A DNA stretch of 63,260 bases from the NCBI GenBank assembly GCA_023150845.1, contig JAKLKD010000070.1, positions 1 through 63,260 of the forward strand, read 5' to 3'. The notes under the pieces were generated by a model, which saw only the letters and a program-made list of their open reading frames with translations, had not been told where the DNA came from and did no database searches. Shown one piece after another: positions 60,036-63,260 of this stretch (its first letter is position 1; every line of letters starts with the position of its first letter). The DNA comes from Myxococcota bacterium. Lineage in GTDB: Bacteria; Myxococcota_A; UBA796; CAJQPC01. A program made the position numbers and the translations under genes.

Positions 60036-62573
60036 TCAGTCTCCTACCCGCAGCAGCTCCACGAGGGGGCCGTCGGGGTTCGTGTCGTCGGTGAGGTCCA
60101 CCACGCCGTCGAAGGAGCCCGCGATCTCGCCCTCGGCGTCGAGGAGGAGCTGGCTGACCTGCCAGACGTGGGGCGCCTCTTGGGTGACCCGGGTGAGGTT
60201 CGCCAGCCGGGCGGGGCCGTCGAAGCGGGCCTCGCCGTGCTCCTCCAGCCAGGGGCGCATGGCCTCGGCGAGCTCCTCCGCCGTCCACTCCGGTCGGCCA
60301 GGGACCGGGGGCTCGCGGCGGCGTAACCCGGCGATGGCCTCGTCCCAGTCCAGGCGGCTGACGCTGCGCAGGAGCGCGTGCAGCTCGGCCCGGATGCGGG
60401 CGATGAAGGCCCGCTTGTCGAGGCTGACGTCGATGGGGCGCGGCGGCAGGGCCTCAGCCACGGGGCCCTCCCCGGCGAGCAGGCGCTCCCACTCGGTGAC
60501 GAGGCTCGCGTCGACGCGGGCCAAGGTGGCGCGCAGGAACGCCATGGCGTCGAGGAGCTCGGGGGTGTGGGCGTAGCGCGGCACGCTCCGCACCAGCACC
60601 TCGTAGGCCTGGGTGAGGTAGCGCAGGAGCACCCCCTCGGCCTGCTGGATGCCGAGGTCCTTCACGTAGTCAGAGAACGCCGCGTAACGCTCCACCATGT
60701 CCCGGACGATGGACTTGGGGCGGATGTTCTCCGCGGCCACCCAGGGGTGGGTCGCCTGGTACTCGTTGAAGGTGTCGTAGATGAAGTGCTCCATCGGCTT
60801 CGGCCAGCTCACGTCCTCCAGGGCCTCCATCCGCTCCTCGTACGGCACCCCCTCGGCCTTGAGCGCGGCGATGAGCTGGCCCTTGAGCTCCTGAATCTGG
60901 GCGTGGAGCACGACCTTGGGGTTCTCCAAGATCGACTCCACCATCGTGAGCACCTGGAGCGGGTACTGCGGCTCCTCGGCGTTCAGCTTCCCGATGGCAT
61001 GGATCAAGAACAGCGAGAGCGCGTTGTGCATCGAGAAGTCTTGCTGCAAGGCCGTCGAGACGGCGTGCAGGCGGCCCGCCTCACGCTCCTCCCGCTCGAC
61101 GATGCCCGCGCTGACCAGCTCCTCGAGGACCTCCTCCCCGCGCCGCACCAGCTCGACCTTCTCTTTCTCCGCCACATGGGAGCGGCTGACCAGCTCGTTC
61201 AGCGCCGCGAGGCCGTCGCCTCCTTCGGCGTCCGCGCGCTGCAACAGCGTGAGCACGAGGCCGTGGTCCAGCTTAAACCGCGGCTTGAGCGCCTCGGGGG
61301 GCCGCTCGATGAGCTGGCGAAAGGTCTCTTCAGTCCAGTGTTTGTAGCCTTTGGTGGGCGGCCCCTTCTTGTGGACCCGTTTGCCTTTGCTGTTCGCCTC
61401 GCGCTTCTGGTTCTCGATGACCCAGTCCGGGGCCTGGGCGACGACGAGGCCCTCGTCGTCATAGCCCTTTCGGCCCGCGCGCCCGGCGATCTGCTTAAAG
61501 TCCCGCACGCTGAGGATCTCGACGTGCTCCCCGTCAAACTTGCAGAGCTGGGTGAACAGCACGGTGCGGATGGGGACGTTGATGCCCACGCCGAGGGTGT
61601 CCGTGCCGCAGATGATGCGCAGGAGCCCCTGCTGGGCGAGCTTCTCGACGAGCAGGCGGTACTTGGGCAGGAGCCCTGCGTGGTGCAGGCCGACGCCGTG
61701 GCTCAGAAAACGCAGGAGGTCCGGGCCGTAGGGGCTGTCAAAGCGGAAGCCCCGGATGGCCTCCCGGATGGCCTTCTTGTCCTCTTTGCTCGTGAGGTCC
61801 ACGCTCATCAGCGCCCCGGCCGTCTCCCCGGCGGCGCGCTGGGTGAAGTGCACGACGTACAGAGGAGACTTGCCGTTGCGCACGAGCTTCTGGACCGTGT
61901 CGTGCAGCGGGGAGTCGGCGTAGAGGTAGCTCAGCGGCACCGGGCGCTGGGTGTGGGCGACCCGCACGACCTCCCGGCCCGTGCGCGCGGCGAGGTCGTC
62001 GCGGATGGTGGTCGTGTCGCCTAAGGTCGCCGACATCAACAAGAACCGGGCCTTCGTCATCGTGAGGAGCGGGATCTGCCAGGCCATGCCCCGGTCGCGG
62101 TCGCCGTAATAATGAAACTCGTCCATCACCACCGACTCGAAGCCCGTGTGGTCTCCTTGGCGCAGGGCGAGGTTCGCCAGGACCTCCGCCGTGCAGCAGA
62201 TGAGCGGGGCGTCGCGGTTCACGCTGCCGTCGCCGGTCATGAGCCCCACAGACTCGGCGCCGAAGAGCTTACAGAGCGCGAAGAACTTCTCGCTCACCAA
62301 GGCCTTGATCGGCGCGGTGTACACGCTGCGCCGGGCCCGGGCGAGCTCCTGGAAGTGCAGCGCCGTGGCGACGAGCGACTTGCCCGAGCCCGTCGGCGTC
62401 TCCAGGATGACGTGTTTGTCGGCGTAGAGCTCTAAGATCGCCTCCTCTTGGGCGGGATAGAGCGAGAGCCCCTGGTCGGCCACCCAGCCGAGCAGCACGT
62501 CCAGCGCCTCGTCCGCGTCGGCGAGGCCTCGCTCGGGGATCCGCTCGCCGAGGGTGCGGGTGGGGTCGGACAT
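60036..62573 (-). CDS. Ski2-like DEAD/DEAH-box helicase (DUF3516-type)
   Basis: The 845-aa SF2 helicase has Walker A ETPTGSGKS (58-66), TAPIKALVSEKF, Walker B DEFH (151-154), motif III MSATLGD, GVGLHHAGLLPKYR and motif VI QIAGRAGRKG. A helical C-terminal region follows, resembling DUF3516 proteins of actinobacteria and myxobacteria. It would unwind RNA or DNA with ATP; the biological role is not established in this family. Start ATG 62573. A SIP-type flavoprotein follows 3 bp downstream, a pairing without obvious logic. Confidence 0.92.
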   Translation of the reverse strand: MSDPTRTLGERIPERGLADADEALDVLLGWVADQGLSLYPAQEEAILELYADKHVILETPTGSGKSLVATALHFQELARARRSVYTAPIKALVSEKFFALCKLFGAESVGLMTGDGSVNRDAPLICCTAEVLANLALRQGDHTGFESVVMDEFHYYGDRDRGMAWQIPLLTMTKARFLLMSATLGDTTTIRDDLAARTGREVVRVAHTQRPVPLSYLYADSPLHDTVQKLVRNGKSPLYVVHFTQRAAGETAGALMSVDLTSKEDKKAIREAIRGFRFDSPYGPDLLRFLSHGVGLHHAGLLPKYRLLVEKLAQQGLLRIICGTDTLGVGINVPIRTVLFTQLCKFDGEHVEILSVRDFKQIAGRAGRKGYDDEGLVVAQAPDWVIENQKREANSKGKRVHKKGPPTKGYKHWTEETFRQLIERPPEALKPRFKLDHGLVLTLLQRADAEGGDGLAALNELVSRSHVAEKEKVELVRRGEEVLEELVSAGIVEREEREAGRLHAVSTALQQDFSMHNALSLFLIHAIGKLNAEEPQYPLQVLTMVESILENPKVVLHAQIQELKGQLIAALKAEGVPYEERMEALEDVSWPKPMEHFIYDTFNEYQATHPWVAAENIRPKSIVRDMVERYAAFSDYVKDLGIQQAEGVLLRYLTQAYEVLVRSVPRYAHTPELLDAMAFLRATLARVDASLVTEWERLLAGEGPVAEALPPRPIDVSLDKRAFIARIRAELHALLRSVSRLDWDEAIAGLRRREPPVPGRPEWTAEELAEAMRPWLEEHGEARFDGPARLANLTRVTQEAPHVWQVSQLLLDAEGEIAGSFDGVVDLTDDTNPDGPLVELLRVGD

Positions 62574-62690
62574 GGTGGGCTCCGCGGGCAGGGGAGGGCA
62601 GAGTAACCGACGCGCCGGGGCTCACCAGCGCCGCGGCGACATGAGGGCCTCGGGCCCACCCAAGGCAGGGAAGCCCCCCCAGAGCAGAAC

Positions 62691-62726
62691 GCGCGCCGTG
62701 ACTCCAATCTGAGTCACGACGCGCGC
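62691..62726 (-). terminator. Strong hairpin between edge gene and helicase
   Basis: GCGCGC-CGTGACTC (62691-62704) pairs with GAGTCACG-ac-GCGCGC (62711-62726) around a 6-nt loop, 14 pairs with one 2-nt bulge. It begins 21 nt past the stop of the minus-strand edge gene. A U-tract is missing. It may end that transcript and separate it from the helicase operon. Confidence 0.55.
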
Positions 62727-62747
62727 TCGGCCCCGAAGGAGCGCCGC

Positions 62748-63260
62748 TTAGGGCGCGGGGAAGCAGCTCACGGTGAAGAGGGCCTGCTCCGAGCTCTCGA
62801 CGCCGTCGCTCACGGTGAGGCCGATGGTGTAATCGCCCTCCAAGGTGGCGATGAGCTCGGCGGCGGGGAGGTCCACGCCGCTGAGGGTCGACTGGCCGCC
62901 GCTGGGGTCCTCGACGAGGGCCCAGCTAAACAGAGGCGGCACGTCGCCGGGCACCTCTGAAGCGCCGCCATCAAAGATGGTGCCCTCGCCGATGATGCAG
63001 GGGTCGGTCACCTGGGTGATCACCGCGAGGAGCTCGTCGGTGGGGATCACGCCGTCGGTGGTGACAGTGAACTCCGTGCGGATCGTCGCCGGGAGGTCGC
63101 CGACGTCGCTGGTGAGGCCCTCGGCGAGCACCACGGTGTAGGTCTCGCCGAGCACGAGGGGCTCGGTCGGGCTGAGCTGAACGGTGAGGTCGTCGGTGAG
63201 GTAGGACCACTCCGCGGCCACGGTGGCCTCAGCGAGGTCCGAGAGGTAGACGCGGCCCTC
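62748..63260 (-). CDS. Ig/PKD-like surface protein, partial at right edge
   Basis: The frame runs from the right window edge to a stop at 62748 and is 5'-truncated; 170 residues are visible. The visible start-like GTG at 63221 is internal, since the frame continues to the edge. It contains a Big_5-like Ig segment (LVLGETYTVVLAEGLTSDVGD, TEFTVTTDG) and a PKD-like end (IATLEGDYTIGLTVSDGVES) ending SCFPAP. It is probably a secreted or lipid-anchored structural protein. The N-terminus and length are unknown. Confidence 0.75.
   Translation of the reverse strand, partial: EGRVYLSDLAEATVAAEWSYLTDDLTVQLSPTEPLVLGETYTVVLAEGLTSDVGDLPATIRTEFTVTTDGVIPTDELLAVITQVTDPCIIGEGTIFDGGASEVPGDVPPLFSWALVEDPSGGQSTLSGVDLPAAELIATLEGDYTIGLTVSDGVESSEQALFTVSCFPAP

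Overview
The window is very GC-rich and looks like chromosome from a member of the Myxococcota, probably an uncultured lineage. Evidence: a trypsin-like protease ending in a MYXO-CTERM sorting tail (15833-16966); three MopE-type lipoproteins built from calcium-loop-like repeats (36996, 52928, 54924); many short lipoprotein signals; very large cyclase/kinase proteins fused to AAA and TPR modules; and a LexA-type palindrome close to the one I recall for Myxococcus. No rRNA, tRNA, CRISPR array, integrase or transposase was seen.

Layout. 1-2.0 kb: a tandem-repeat array, a conserved leader, and the first of three copies of a two-gene module (PKD lipoprotein plus beta-propeller-like protein). 2.0-8.5 kb: two large signalling proteins, a class III cyclase-AAA-TPR protein and a multi-PAS/GAF hybrid histidine kinase. 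8.7-15.8 kb: a MaoC-like hydratase coupled to an unrecognised 613-aa protein, an FkbH-like protein coupled to a thioredoxin, and a divergent HEAT-repeat protein. 15.8-20.6 kb: MYXO-CTERM protease, pgsA, a lytic transglycosylase, nadB and a coupled lipoprotein. 20.6-25.6 kb: a Ser/Thr kinase-AAA-TPR protein and a GAF pair.

25.6-34.4 kb is an accessory island. It holds GC-rich repeats, a large nested inverted repeat, the second and third lipoprotein-propeller modules, a single-chain Type IIG/ISP-like restriction-methylase, a 41-bp minisatellite and an orphan gene. 34.6-46.6 kb: a propeller-like lipoprotein, hisS, a frameshifted MopE-like gene, a PHP-domain lipoprotein, a B12-binding radical SAM enzyme, and a histidine kinase, response regulator, small membrane protein and AlkB-like dioxygenase run.

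46.6-49.6 kb holds the most striking unit: an apparent SOS operon. A LexA-type palindrome overlaps a good sigma70-like promoter in front of an ImuA/RecA-like gene. Six bases after it comes a large AlbA-HATPase-ATPase protein whose last residues (DDEDIPF) imitate the tip of single-stranded DNA-binding protein. 49.6-63.3 kb: an amine-oxidase lipoprotein divergent from a di-haem cytochrome lipoprotein, two MopE-like lipoproteins, an alpha/beta hydrolase, an ATP-grasp protein, a SIP-type flavoprotein, a Ski2-like helicase and an edge-truncated Ig/PKD surface protein.

The two best candidates for undescribed biology are the SOS operon with the SSB-tail mimic and the three-copy lipoprotein-propeller module, whose lipoproteins share a six-cysteine C-terminal cassette. 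All functional statements are read from the sequence and remembered family motifs; no database search was run.
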